Source: Hyalella azteca
Taxonomy: Eukaryota; Arthropoda; Malacostraca; Amphipoda; Hyalellidae
Assembly: GCF_000764305.2 (NCBI RefSeq)
Contig: NW_025932507.1
Location: 68,676 to 132,675 of the forward strand
Length of the DNA stretch: 64,000 nucleotides
Direction of reading: 5' to 3'
A model generated the notes under the pieces. It searched no databases. It saw only the letters and a list, made by a program, of their open reading frames with translations, and was not told the DNA's origin. The position numbers were made by a program, and so were the translations under genes. Below are positions 37,141-49,839 of this stretch, in pieces. Every line of letters begins with the position of its first letter. The first letter of the stretch is position 1.

Positions 37141-38125
37141 TCGGTTGCTGGAATATGAAGAAATGATCAGATTTAGATCTAAATTATAGCAAGAGTTCGT
37201 TATTATACCGTGACATTCACAAGTTATTGGATATTTTACACAATAAAAAACCTCTCCACCAATAAAAATCCGATAAAGCTTACGCGATATCTAATGGAAC
37301 ATATGTATGTCTTCTAAAGCATGAAATATTATGATGAACTGACTGCCACTACATGAGAAAGGATTTCTTAGAACTACAGTGGTACGCGCCTTAAGTTTTT
37401 TGAACAGAGCAATAGGTATATTAGTGCAGTGTAGTTATATCTCCATAGCATCAATTATCTCTCAATCAACATATTGCTATATTAGCATATCATCAGTTCT
37501 GCCCAATGTTGACTCAAAATATTATTTGTAAACTACCATGATCAAGGTGTGTCAACAGGCCGCCCGTTCTGAAGCAAGCTTAACCGTACGCGATGAAACA
37601 AACATCGTTGGTGATACGAGGTGGCGTTGAATATGTTGCGAACAGTTGAATGGATCCTCCTTAACAATGTTGACTCCTTCACATCACTTCTAGCAACTTA
37701 CGCAGCTGGCAGGATACGCTGTGCTACATCCGATCTTCGTGAAAATTGCAGCTTTGGTCAAAGTGCTGCTTGCTGACCAGCCTTGTTTGTTTTCAGGTGA
37801 GTTGTCGCGGGGTCTTAAGGATACAAACACTCGGCTTACTACATCGCACACTCGGAGAAGAGGATCATATTGTCCCAATAGTGACACACTCTCTTACCGC
37901 AGTGCAGGTATAGAGCGCAGGCGTAGTAATGATACGCACTATTAATTGCCTGGAAAACGGGTCAGGGTGTAGGAACTTTACCTACAAAAGAGCAACAAGT
38001 GCTTCTCTATTTAGTCAATGCTGCTCTAGTTTCTTTGTGTGCATATTGATAACGTGTAAATTACCGATACGCCTCAATTGGAAACCCTTTATTGTAGATC
38101 TTAGAAATTAAAAAAAAAATAATGT
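37141..38125. other. Gene-free spacer
   Basis: Overlapping opposite-strand frames at 37690-37945 with no recognisable motif. Nothing else seen. Confidence 0.45.
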
Positions 38126-38425
38126 AACCAGTGGATACAGCGGTCAGGGAACCAGTGCTGAGAGTACCAGTGGTGAGAGTACCAGTGGTCAGAGAACCAG
38201 TGGTCAGAGTACCAGTGGTCAGAGTACCAGTGGTCAGAGACAGTGGTCAGAGTACAAGTGGTCAGAGTACCAGTGGTCAGAGTACTAGTGGTCAGAGTAC
38301 CAGTGCTCAGAGTACCAGTGGTTAGAGTACCAGTAGTCAGAGCGTCAGAGTACCAGTGGTCAGAGTACCAGTGGTCAGATTGCCAGTGGTCAGAGTACCA
38401 GTAGTCAGAGTACCAGTGGTCAGAG
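38126..38425 (+). repeat. 15-bp minisatellite, left block, about 20 copies
   Basis: The unit CAGAGTACCAGTGGT is repeated with point variants and a few partial units. It gives open frames on both strands (a 134-codon minus frame rich in HWYSD, a plus frame rich in VRVPV), which I treat as arithmetic by-products. The same unit resumes at 38934 after unrelated sequence. Confidence 0.9.
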
Positions 38426-38566
38426 TAATCTTGGTAATATTGGTACTTGTTTGGGCCGTAGCAGTCCCGGGCCACGATGGATCGCCGCCTCCGATTATCG
38501 TTCATCCGCCCTCATTTGGGCCACCTGATGCACGATGCTGTTGCTTGCTTCTCGCCGCTGGTAGAA

Positions 38567-38933
38567 CCTAATATGGACTGTTTTCATTTCAGTCATTGTT
38601 CAGTGGAACAAAATGAAAAAAACTAACTGTCAATAAATTTCATAAAATTTTTATTCACTTGAATTGAAAATAGTCCTGGTAGTCATTTGAACAGTACCAT
38701 ACGGTAATTACATTACAAAAATGATTTAAATCCTCTCAAAAATTTTTAAATTGCACAAATATATTTAGCGTCCAATGAATAGGGGAAAATAATAAGGAAA
38801 TTTATGACTTTCGAAATAAAATATTTTTTTGATGATCTCCATATTCAGTTCTACTCAACTTCAGTTATGAAGTCGAGCAAAATGAAAGCGAGAAAAAATT
38901 ATTAGCCTCCCTATTGACCGTGTTGCGCCACAA
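38567..38933 (+). repeat. Two-copy dispersed element, copy A
   Basis: About 367 bp from CCTAATATGGACTGTTTTCA to GACCGTGTTGCGCCACAA. A homologous copy lies at 41239-41636 in the same orientation with matching ends. No terminal inverted repeats and no ORF; class unknown. Its right end abuts the resumed 15-bp array directly. Confidence 0.75.
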
Positions 38934-39090
38934 CAGAGTACCAGTGGTCAGAATACCAGTGTTCAGAGTACCAGTGGTCAGAGTATCATTGGTCACGGCA
39001 CCAGTGGTCAGAGTACCAGTGGTTAGCCGTTAGAGTACCAGTGGTTAGCCGTTAGAGTATCAGGGGTCGGAGTAGCAGTGGTCATAGTAT
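38934..39090 (+). repeat. 15-bp minisatellite, right block, about 9 copies
   Basis: Same CAGAGTACCAGTGGT unit as at 38126-38425, more diverged, with an inserted TAGCCGT variant seen twice. It begins immediately after copy A of the dispersed element. Confidence 0.85.
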
Positions 39091-39482
39091 CTAGATTGGA
39101 GCAGAGAGGAGCGGTTTCGATCCCAGCTCTGTGCGACAGTTTCTGCTCGAAACTGACAAGGAGGCCGGGCGATTAAGGACAACATAATTGGTGCCGTGAG
39201 TTTCGGAGTTTCGTGTTCGAGACTGCAAAATCTGTGGATGTTGAAAATCTGTGGCCGCCCAAAAATTGTTGAAACTGCTATTATTACCATTAATTCTAAT
39301 AATATTATCGTTATTATTATTAGTATTTTTATTAAAAAAATCAACATACATCTAGTAATCACTCACAATATCAACATATTTCCATCATTACTCCAACATG
39401 ACGCATGACATATACTGCAGTCTCTTCTGAAGGAACTCCGTCGTTATGAAGTTCATGGCCCGTGGGAAATGCGAGGACTTTG

Positions 39483-39723
39483 GGATGATCCGATCAACCG
39501 ATGTTATGATGACATGACCAACCGATGTGATGATGATCTGACTAACCGATGTGATGCCGATCTGACCAACCGATGTTATGATGATATGACCAACCAATGT
39601 GATGATGATCTGACTAACCGATGTGATGCTGATCTGACCAACCGATGTTATGATGATATGACCAACCAATGTGATGATGATCTGACTAACCGATGTGATG
39701 CTGATCTGACCAACCGATGTTAT
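39483..39723 (+). repeat. 24-bp minisatellite with 72-bp higher-order period
   Basis: Units such as GATGCTGATCTGACCAACCG plus ATGT are arranged in a three-type cycle (GATGAT, GATGCT, TATGATGAT), so every third unit is most alike. The last two 72-bp cycles are almost identical. The plus frame at 39469-39774 reads through it (TNRCDDDL-type repeats) with no signal or domain either side. Confidence 0.85.
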
Positions 39724-40686
39724 GTCCCGCAGTCACATCTGCTCACTCATCAGGAGCCTAATTACAACCAGTAGGACCGTTCCAAATTTTTCTCCGTAGT
39801 CCTGCAACTGAATAATGGTCGTCCTGATTTAAAGGACGAACGTCAGGTCGTCCTGATTTAAATTTCCATATTCCTATAGGAGAGACTGGCCAAGTTTTTT
39901 GATGCGTTTAAAAACGACGCCAATATCAATCTTCAATCCTGATTGACCGGAAGGCAAAAAAGAAAGATTCCAGTGCGACCTGAAGGCAAGTCAATTTATG
40001 GCCTAAGTCATTCAGCTAGCACAAGTAATCGGTGTCAGTAATGTAATTTGTCTAGTAATTGGTTATATACCATTCCAATTCAAATTAAATAGATGCTTTG
40101 TAAAGATTTTACAATTGCGCATCATTGGTACCTGATGCAAGGCTATCTACAGTATATACCTTGGTTGGCTAAATATGTAAACAATGTTTTATTGATGGAA
40201 ATAAAATGTAATGCATCATATTTTAACTTGAACCTTTTGCAGACCGCCTCCATTGAGTGTTCATAAACCAAGCGTTGATGAGAGCAGGATTCCAAATAAG
40301 TTCTAAAATTACCAGAATTGACATAAGAAAAACTAAAGCACAGCGTTAATGAATTCTTTGTACAAATTTTGCTTTACTGATGATAAAGCCTGATTAATAA
40401 AATTCAGTTCCGGCAAAAATTTATTCCTTTTAACGTCTTTGTCACTTCAAGATTTAAGCGATGAAAGGATCACAAGACTAGCACGAATATGCGGTGCTGC
40501 ATATGGTCTTTGTAGTGGCGGCAGACCAGCAATATGGCATGCCAGCAGAACACGGACTTATGAGTCGACGGCTTCTGACTTCGCTGCAATGTTGATTGTT
40601 GAACTCGTTAGGCCGGCCAGCTGGCGGCCACGACACAAGCAATAACAGACAAACGTAATATAGCGGCGACACAAGTGCTGTCTGGG
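39724..40686. other. Gene-free spacer
   Basis: Contains a 17-bp direct repeat GGTCGTCCTGATTTAAA near 39816 and 39848, the first followed by GGACGA so that GTCCT and AGGAC can pair. No gene recognised. Confidence 0.45.
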
Positions 40687-40925
40687 CGTCTTGTGATGTC
40701 ACCACCTGCAGTGTGGAGTGATGTCTTGTGATGTCACCACCTGCAGTGTTGAACGTGGAGTGATGTCTTGTGATGTCACCACCTACAGTGTGGAGCGTGT
40801 AGTGATGTCTTGTGATGTCACCACCTGCAGTGTGGAGCGTGCAGTGTTGTCTTGTGACATCACTACACCACAGTCAGTATATAGTCAGTATACACCACAG
40901 TCACCACAGTCAGTATATATAGTTG
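40687..40925 (+). repeat. 42-bp minisatellite plus irregular CACAGTCAGTATA tract
   Basis: Units start CTTGTGATGTCACCACCTGC at 40690, 40725, 40767 and 40809, with a degenerate one at 40851; the first is 35 bp, the rest 42. A tract of CACAGTCAGTATATAG-type repeats follows from 40870 to 40925. Confidence 0.8.
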
Positions 40926-41238
40926 AGTTACAGTACAGTGGGAGGGTAGGGCGGTAACCCTCGGCTCAGACGTGTAGCCATTAGAGGGTACAGCGCAGGA
41001 TCCGATTACCAGAGGGGACAAGCATCATTGGTAACCGGAACTAAGATGTGGGATTGATTGAAATTGGAATTAGTGTATGAATATGTGTGCTAAAATTATG
41101 AGCTCAACTGTAATCTAATGAGGGTTTTTTTGAAGGGATAAGGTACTAGAAGAGAATATTCATCAATGTAACAGGCAAGCTTCTGTTAGGTGATTGAAAT
41201 TATTCTAATTTATAAGCCTGCCGTGCTATTGTTAGAGG

Positions 41239-41636
41239 CCTAATATGGACCGTTTTTTATTTCAGTCATTGTTCAGTAGAATATATTGAGAGGGTAAACT
41301 ATCATTAAATTTCATTAAATTTTCATTCAGTTAAATTGAAAAAAGTCCTTGTAGTCATATGAACAGAACCATAAATTAATTAAATTACAAAAATATGATT
41401 TAAATCCTCTCTAAAACTTTGTTACTGCACAATTATATTTAGTGTCCAATGTATAGAAGGAAAATATGAATAGTGTCCAATGAATAGAAGGAAAAATAAG
41501 AAGGAAACCTATAACTCTTGAAATAAAGTATTTTTTGATGATCTCCATCTTCAGTTCTACTCAACTTCAGTTCTGAAGTCGAGTAAAAAGCAAGAAAAAA
41601 ACTATTAGTCTCCCTGTTGACGGTGTTGCGCCACAA
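41239..41636 (+). repeat. Two-copy dispersed element, copy B
   Basis: Homologue of 38567-38933, from CCTAATATGGACCGTTTTTT to GACGGTGTTGCGCCACAA. It is about 30 bp longer, partly because a TAGTGTCCAATG(T/A)ATAGAAGGAAAA segment is locally doubled near 41440-41490. Confidence 0.75.
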
Positions 41637-41652
41637 GTGTTGCTAATTACCT

Positions 41653-41804
41653 CATTCCTTTGTTTAAATTCATGTTTTCGGTTCTGGATGTCGAACAAAA
41701 CCAACTAATACTAAAAATTAAAGACACATTACACATAAGTTGCTGAAGGTGGCCACATTCCTTCGTTTGAATTCATGTCTTGTGTTCTGGATGTCGAGAA
41801 AGAA
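41653..41804 (+). repeat. 48-bp direct repeat spaced by 103 bp
   Basis: CATTCCTTTGTTTAAATTCA (41653) and CATTCCTTCGTTTGAATTCA (41756) both continue to GTTCTGGATGTCGA. They lie just right of element copy B and may belong to a longer version of it. Confidence 0.55.
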
Positions 41805-44201
41805 TAAAACTGTAAGCCTCCGAACCGACATTCAATTTGTTGGATTCGCTTGCGCCATGGGGAAATTCAAGAATTGCGAACATCGGGTTTAGTGAATGAA
41901 CACCGCTTTATCCAACACGGTATCTATTTTTACAATTATTACTTGAATTTCACTATTGGAATAAAGAAAATGATTGTGTGAATTTTATTTTATATTGGTA
42001 CCATCTTTTCCTATGTTCCTGACGTTAAATCCCAACTACCGGCCACGAAGGCTGTAAACCCAAGCGAAGTGGAGGGAAAACGCTGCATTTTTGACCATTA
42101 TATTTTTATTCTGAATCTTTAGTGAGCAAACATTTTCTGAAACATTGAAGCCATAAAGCCAACAGTGTTAGCCAGCGGGGGATTTAGAGCTACGAACAAC
42201 GAAAACGTGCACGGTTCACATTATACGAAATATACCGGGCGCAGGGTAACGTTATCGGGGTAAATTCACACCCAAAGATTCACGCAAATGACTAATATTG
42301 AAATTGCTTTGCGATTTTCAATAAGTCCAGCCAATTATTACAATAGAGAACGTTATTACTCACAAATGTATCTCGATTACAGAAAAATTGAATACAATAA
42401 AAAATAAAATTGTCTCTTGTGGCATTGATGACTGTAATTATTCCCATCACCAATCAATTATATAAACATTTATGAGTAAGTAGTTTGATCTTTCAAGCTC
42501 ATTGAGTGCAATGTAAGAGAGTCATCACTGACGCATTGTTTCTTCTGTCTCGGTTTGAATGAACAGTTAATAATAGGCAATTTTCAGTCTAATTCCAATC
42601 ATGGTACTCAAGGTAAATTTACATGTTCAGAGCGATTTTTTCACTAATTCTCGAGTGTTGAGCTTATGAAATCGGGTAAAAGATTTCATCAAGGGAAGGC
42701 TAAATTTTTCAAAAGTCTTTCTTGTAAAAAACTCAAATTAAATGGTATAGTTTAATGCTGTTTTTCCGTACGCAGTGACAAGGAGAACGTCAGTGCGAGT
42801 CCCAGCTGTACAAATGCGACCCTGACAACTTTGCCCACTGAGATTTCATTTAAGGCGTTGGAAAACTATTTTTCAATCTCGAATTAGACAATAAAATGAA
42901 TAAAGCTTTTGTTTGGGACCTTATTTCTGTTTAATTGATATTTATAAAAATATTTCAAGCTTTCCTTGAACGCAATATTTATCGATCAGCTGGTCTGTTT
43001 GATCTAAATTATAATTTCTGAGAGCGAGACACCTTAACTCAGACTTACTTTATAGACAGTTTTTATTTCCGAAAAACAATATTTCTTGTCGTGATGTAAA
43101 AAATTCAAAATTTTCTCTGTAACTGTAATTACTTTAGCAGACAATTTTAATATTTGGTTCTGACATTTTACAGCTCTATCGTTAGGCGACAGCAGACAAA
43201 ACGTCACAATTCTAATCTCTAACTTCATTTCAATGTTGGAACCATTTGTCCAGAATTTAAACCCATTTATTCTTTTAAGAACAATTTTAATTTTTATCTC
43301 CAAACTTATCCTCGTGATAGGGTTCATTGGAAGTCAATTAAAGGGAAATGAGCGAATGCTACGGCAACAGCATCGATTATTAATTACTCTCATGCATCCT
43401 TAATAATCATCATGTTACTTAAACCCGATGACATTATCTGCATAATTACAATCTCCTGTTCGCTGTCAAATTATTCAGTGTCATGCATCAGTACTGCAGG
43501 TATTGCGCAGAGATGCAGGAGCAGTTGTTCAGATATCATTTATTCTGCCTGACGTTGATTTCGCTTTTCATGTCGACGCAGCGCAGTCAAATATGTCTTG
43601 AATTGTCAGCGCACGGTAGATATCATCGATAAAATACATCAAACAACCAATATAATTGAAGGCAATGTAGCGGGAAAATATTTTTAACTTGATTAAAGTA
43701 TAAAGTTTTATTTCCACTGAACTCAAATAGAACTAAGTGACCCTACTTAAGAATATCTTCGTACGGCCTAAACCGTAAAAAGATCGTCTCCGTCCCTTCA
43801 TCTTTTTCATTTGGCGTAACCAATAAATGACAATAAATTTTTGATCATAAATAAAGGGAAAGTATCACTTTTGTTGCCTTCTTAACGAACTGAACAAAAT
43901 GGGAAATAAAGCATTTTCTCCTCACGTCAAACACTTTGTTATGTCGATAAGCATATTCATGAACCTAACGCACGTGCTTGGCAAATATTATCATAGAATT
44001 TTTAAGTTGATCGAACAAAAATTTCGTTTCTAATGTCTTGTAAGTCTTAATGATGTGATATTTCTTGTGGGTACTGATAAAAGTTAATTAATTAAGACTC
44101 TCAAAACCTGAGAAGGATTTATTTGCTCTTGAGTAACTGAAAATTAGTAAAAAAAATACATTTTGTGAGAAGGTACTAGGGTAGGCTTGGTTGACCAAGT
44201 T
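41805..44201. other. Gene-free AT-rich spacer
   Basis: A 97-codon minus frame at 43034-43327 is Ile/Lys rich with no domain. Nothing else seen. Confidence 0.45.
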
Positions 44202-44370
44202 CTGCGCTGCCGCTGCGCTAATGTGTACACGCCTGCGGTAGGCTGCGCTAATGTGTACACGCCTGTGGTGCGCTGCGCTAATGTGTACACGCCTGTGTTG
44301 CGCTGCGCTAATGTGTACACGCCTGCAGTGCGCTGCGCTAATGTGTGCACGCCTGCGGTGCGCTGCGTAT
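44202..44370 (+). repeat. 30-bp GC-rich minisatellite, about 5.6 copies
   Basis: The unit ATGTGTACACGCCTGCGGTG plus CGCTGCGCTA is repeated at exact 30-bp spacing. Each full unit has the palindrome GTGTACAC and a GCGCTGCGC string. G+C is far above the flanks. Multiple frames stay open on both strands because the period is a multiple of three. Confidence 0.9.
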
Positions 44371-46144
44371 GCGCGGCCCTGCAAGGAGCTACGCACATCA
44401 AGCGCTTGCTCTAAGGGACGCTAATTATTGACTTGGCCGGACGTTGAGGGACTTGAGTATTGCATGAAGCCAGGTAAGCTGCTCCGGCTCTGAATAACTC
44501 AACAGATCCTGATGTTGCAGGAAGCGAAGAACTGTTGAAAAATGAATACTTCATTAGACTTCTCTTAAGCATACTCCAATCTCGTCAGTTAATTCAACTC
44601 CATTTTGGTTCGATGTGAAATTCCAAATTTTTAATTTATCATCAGCTGACTGTCTTTGAATTCTCGGGCACAATAAAATCGTATTATTCGGTTATTGAAT
44701 CTACTACCCCCTTCTTTTAAGGCAATTTTTGAAAGGATTCTGATATAATTTGATACAATTCATTCATTTTCAAAATTAAGTTTTGATTACATTGCCATTT
44801 TTAAAATTGTGATAATTTAGTTTCAAAAACACATTCGTGGTGACGACAATGTAAGCATGAATGTGATCCATAACCAATTACTGAAACTTTGCGTTCGATT
44901 CAATTAATAATTGCATGATTTATCTTGAAAGTTGGCTTGGGGGCAATGAGAAGATGCATTATGAATCCTGTTTCAAAATTTATGCATGTATGATTGATAT
45001 TCTAAATATCAACACGTCAGGACGTAAATTTTAATTAAATCTTCTAACCGAATTCACTTCAATGTATGACAAATGAAATCCCAAGTTTACGTTCGGCTGT
45101 ATTCTCTCATTAGATTTGTCCTCAGAATCTTTCTCGGTAATCTTATTGAAACAGTGAGGATTTTTCCTAATAATGATGAACTTGCTCTTCAGTGTACCTA
45201 AATTCCGCCCTACCCTTCCAAAAATCCAGGCCTCGGCACCAGCGGTCAAGGGCGAGGAAAACTGCTGCAAAGTCTACAGTCAAAAAAGCTGTGCGAAGCT
45301 CGCAGGCTACGCGAGTATAGTCGATTAAAGGGGCAATACAATGCTATGTTTCATCCTCTTTCAGATGCCATTCTTTGTAAACAATTAATCCTGTTGCATG
45401 ATACATACAGAGCTCCTATACATTGCCGTTATTACCCATATCCTCGTTTTTACGTTATTGTTTACGTATTTGGTCGAGTTATAAAGGGGAAATTATCTGC
45501 CTGTTTTTCCATCATCGGCATTCATACGACTTATGGCATTGTGCGTTCCAATAGCGCAAACTGAGCCTATCTACACCAGTGTAACACATATTGCTCAGCG
45601 TAGTTAATTAAAATTGGTGTTCTATTGTCGACGATCAAAATAAAATGATCATGTATGTCCTTCATTGTTTATCTATATATGGATAGCTAAATTTTATACA
45701 GAATGGCATAACTTGATTACAATCGCGAAAATAATATAAACTCCAACACATGCTGACATCGATGACTGCTTACACAATAATATCATTTGTTAGCCTAAAA
45801 ATATTTTTTAAGTAAAAGAACTTCAATGAATAACGCAATTAATATTTTATAATGTAAAATGAGTTAAATGACGACGAACACGGAAATTGATGATCTCATT
45901 CTAAACTATTATCCATTAGAATACTATTCGTGATATTTAAAATCTATGCACATTCAATATCATGTAGGCATACAAGCTATATAATAAAACTGAAGCAAGG
46001 AAGGCTAGGAGATGGAGAAGCGCAGGCGGCAGCGGCAAGACAACTGGCGGCCATCATTAGTCTCTGTCTCGGTCTCTGGCCTGCTCAGGGCCGCCCCTCG
46101 TCCATCCATCTCCTGGTCCTTGCTGAGAGCTCGCCTGCATTTTC
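44371..46144. other. Gene-free spacer
   Basis: No gene recognised. A CAGGCGGCAGCGGCAAGACA stretch near 46020 is locally GC rich but short. Confidence 0.45.
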
Positions 46145-46560
46145 ATTTTCTCCAATATCATTAGGAATATCATTATACCTTCAGCAGGGAAGTGAAAACA
46201 TCTCTTACTATATGTGCATTATCATGTTCTCCTATATCATTAAGGATATCGTTATACCTTCAGTGGGGAAGTGAAAATATCTCTTACTATATGTGCATTA
46301 TCATGTTCTCCTATATCATTAAGGACATCGTTATACCATCAGCTTATGAGCAAAACAGCTCTTAGGATACGCAGATACGTAGATTTTCATTTTCTCCTAT
46401 ATCATAAGGAATATCATTATATTCTCGCCTGCCAAGTGAAAACTGATCTTAGGATATGTCGAGCTATAACAGCCTATATGTTTATTTTCTCCTATATCAT
46501 TGAGAATATCATTACATCCTCGCCTGATCACAGAGAATACGTCTTAGTTTGCATCTATAG
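46145..46560 (+). repeat. 79-95 bp tandem repeat, five diverged copies
   Basis: Units begin TTCTCC(T/A)ATATCATTAGGA at 46147, 46227, 46306, 46392 and 46487. Units 1 and 2 are close; units 3-5 diverge and lengthen. Two overlapping plus frames (45930-46274, 46271-46612) run through it and are probably by-products. Confidence 0.8.
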
Positions 46561-49500
46561 ATCCTGGTACGGCATATTTTCAACACGATTGAAAATTTTT
46601 GGGAATAAATAATTGCATTTATGGCTTAGCGTTAGTAGAACTTATTTTGAAAAATATATAGGTGCGCAACTTGCTAGGTACCAACAAATCAAGTACCAGG
46701 AATGCATCCGTTTAGAAAATCATATCGTTAATGAACCAAGCTCTGTCAGACATCAGAGAAGTTCCCATTGCACGTAGTCATTAAATTCTTTAACGTGTAG
46801 CGTCACAATTAACATTAGAATTAATGCCAAACCTGTCTATGAAATTAGAGGGTGCGGCTTCTGTGTAGCCGCCGATAAGGTTGATGGAGGTGAGGAGTTA
46901 ATTACAAACTTGTTTTGTACGAGGATAACAAGGAGAGAAATCGCACAAAAAAATTTATATCTGCAGCTCAATGCCAACTTTCTGGAAACATCTTCAAGCT
47001 ACACCTAACAAGCATAATTTCAGGAATTCAAACAAACGCCTATTCTAATTAAAAAAATGTTCCATTAGTGTATCTAATCAGAGTCTATCCAGTGAATATT
47101 TATTCTAATTTACATCAATATTACAGAAAACTGACGCTTATTTTTTGCTTGGCTGATGCAATTTTGCGAATTTATCGGCATGACTTCCGCACTCAAACCA
47201 CAGACAGCACCGGACAAGTATCACTGCTACTGCTTCTACAACATTCCTCATAGTTTTCGTCACGTAGAAGCACCATCTATGATTGTCTTTACGAACTGAA
47301 CTAAGATTAATGTCATCTGTATCCGTGATAGATATTCTCGTAAAGTCCACAATGATCAGAAAGTTGAGCACGAACGATGGGGATGAGTACTCGAGTTAAA
47401 CAGAACAGGTGATCACCAGCGTATGATAGGCGCAAGGCCATTCGCCATGTCTTGTTTCTGTTCAAATATAGCACTACAAGTTACATAGTAGTCGTTTACG
47501 TAATGAAATTCTAAAGAACAAAAGTCAATTGTAGTTCTTGTCACATTGGGACTAGATTTTTGAGCGGAGTTCGTTCATAAACCAAAAAATGCATGGCCCT
47601 CTTGAAGCGTTTTTTGGATCGCGAAAGCAATTAGTACGTCATGTGTCAGTTAATATCCGAGCAGCGCGGTGAGTGATTGAATGCATTTAAGATAATATAG
47701 TAATTAATGCTGCAATATTGCGCGATCTCACGCATGAAGTGAAACAAAAAATGTTCAAACGGCCGGTTCTACTGCCAAAGCTACGACAAAAAACATTCAT
47801 ATGGAGCAATATAAATGTATCAGGACATATCTAAAATTTTTAATTAGTGACGTAAATGCGTCCTGTGCATAAAAAAGATATCAAATTCTCGAGAAAACAT
47901 TTATTGATTGCGTTCATTGAATTTATGCTTATATATCAGCTAATTGACTTCGTTATATGTGAAAATTTCAAAAGTTAATTAATTACTCGCGCATTTTTTT
48001 TGCAATATGAGCCAATCATATAGTTTTGTGAGCGGAGAAATCGGAAAAGATCTTACTCTCCTCACATGAATTTATTAATTAATTAATCTCCTCACATGAA
48101 TTTTTATGATATATTTTCTTGATCCATGACATGAAGTTGTTAGCGTATATCCTCGAAACCACTTGGCCAATTTGGTAGACACACATCCATTCAAACGGCA
48201 TATTCCAACGGGCACCTTATTGTTTATGATGTTTAAATGAGTTGAACTTTCAAACTAGCCAGTATTCGATCTATCCGTCTATGTTCAAATGACAAATTTC
48301 GATTTAGGCCAATACCTCCTGATAAATGTCATTCATTTTTCTCATGCATTTGTGCAAGTCATTACGAACAAACATCCGCAAATTCTTGGCTGCAGAAGCA
48401 GCTCAAACTTTAACGATTGTTCTCCTCAGTACTGGAGTGTACTCGCTTATATAATGGAAACTCTGTAGCGGTTGGCACTGTTGTTACGTCTGTCGTTGTG
48501 TAAACAGAGTCGCATGTTCTGGTTGCTGCTAGCTGAGTCTGCTGTATAGATTAGCTGCCATCTGCACAAACCACTTGTGTTGCTGTGTTGTCCGCGCCAC
48601 TGCAAGGAGCTGACGAATTAATTGCCATACTATGAATCCGTATTGGTTTTCAAACGAGTCCGCGTCGGAATTTTAAATCAGGGTTTTTTTGTCAATGAAG
48701 AGATGCAATTTCCAAATAAAACTGCATACGTAATTACAGATATTATTGTTATTTAATTTATAATCCAGGATATTTAGAGTAGTTTAATATATATGTTGAG
48801 ATAATTGAGATTATAAATGTAGCAAATGGGGCATATATATGCAATTTTAATAAATAAATGATAATTTAGTTTTTAAAAGCATAATGGGCGTTTTGATCCG
48901 ATCGTGCATGCGACAAACGCGACTTTAAGGAAAATCTTGTGCGTTGACGAGTAATGTCGAAACTGCTGTTCAATAACAGCAGAAATTTACTGTAACTAGA
49001 TGGGAAAAGAAGGCAATTCTTGCAAGCTAGCATTGGGAATTTTTCTTTAAAGTAAACAAATTTAATCTCCTGTGTTTTAATACAAACTAAATTATATTAT
49101 ATTTCATTTAATAAAAATTATTCAGGGAATAGTTGTTTCTTAATTAGTCTACAACTTATTAATATATTGAAAAATGTTTTAATCAATCTGGTGATCGGTA
49201 AATATTGTTTGAAAAAAAATTCATGCTACTTGTTTAAGAATTGTTATTTTATTCCAAATTTTCTAGGGTTTACATTCAGAACGCAAAAATTCTCCAATCC
49301 TCAATTAATAATAGCTTTGACCCACCAATTCATTGATATATTGGGTAAATAAATTATCTCAAAACCCATGGTTGTTTGTTAAAATTCGGAACGAAAAATT
49401 CGGAAAATTGTTCCTTGGGTAAACTTCAACTTGATTTGGTCCAGCTCGGGCAGTGATCGTCAGTATACGGAAAACAGTTCGAATTCCTTACTGTCAATAA

Positions 49501-49732
49501 AACTTAAATTGAAGAAAACTTTGGGACAAAACCGCCAGATGTTAACGTAAGCCCTCCACTGAAAAACCTTCATGAGCTCAGCCCAGACTTTATACTCACA
49601 AAATGCTTCGTGGGAATTTGTTGCTACTCTTGGAAAAATTGTAACTGCTTGACTAGTTCCGATCAAAGTTTTAAAATAGGTCGGGCATTCTTTTAACTTT
49701 CGAAGTCTAACGGACATGATTTTAGCATATAC
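46561..49732. other. Gene-free AT-rich spacer
   Basis: Seen: a 16-bp direct repeat CTCCTCACATGAATTT at about 48058 and 48088, separated by TATTAATTAATTAAT. A 100-codon minus frame at 49460-49762 overlaps the next array and has no recognisable domain. Confidence 0.45.
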
Positions 49733-49839
49733 TCGAGGATCTTTAACATACTCGAGGATCATACATTAGGATCTTTAACATACTCGAGGATCTTTAACAT
49801 ACTCGAGGATCATACATTAGGATCTTTAACATACTCGAG
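49733..49839 (+). repeat. Composite minisatellite (19 + 19 + 13 bp) ending at an N
   Basis: AGGATCTTTAACATACTCG (19 bp) occurs in pairs separated by AGGATCATACATT (13 bp), a 51-bp higher-order unit. The array is cut by a single N at 49840, so its true length is unknown. Confidence 0.8.

Noticed and set aside
38101..38505. 134-codon minus frame, the longest uninterrupted by N
   Set aside because: It is the translation of the 15-bp minisatellite; the period is a multiple of three so the frame cannot acquire a stop unless the unit contains one.
39060..39362. Hydrophobic 100-codon minus frame
   Set aside because: Its hydrophobic start comes from an ATT/AAT simple tract at about 39285-39345; no conserved domain.
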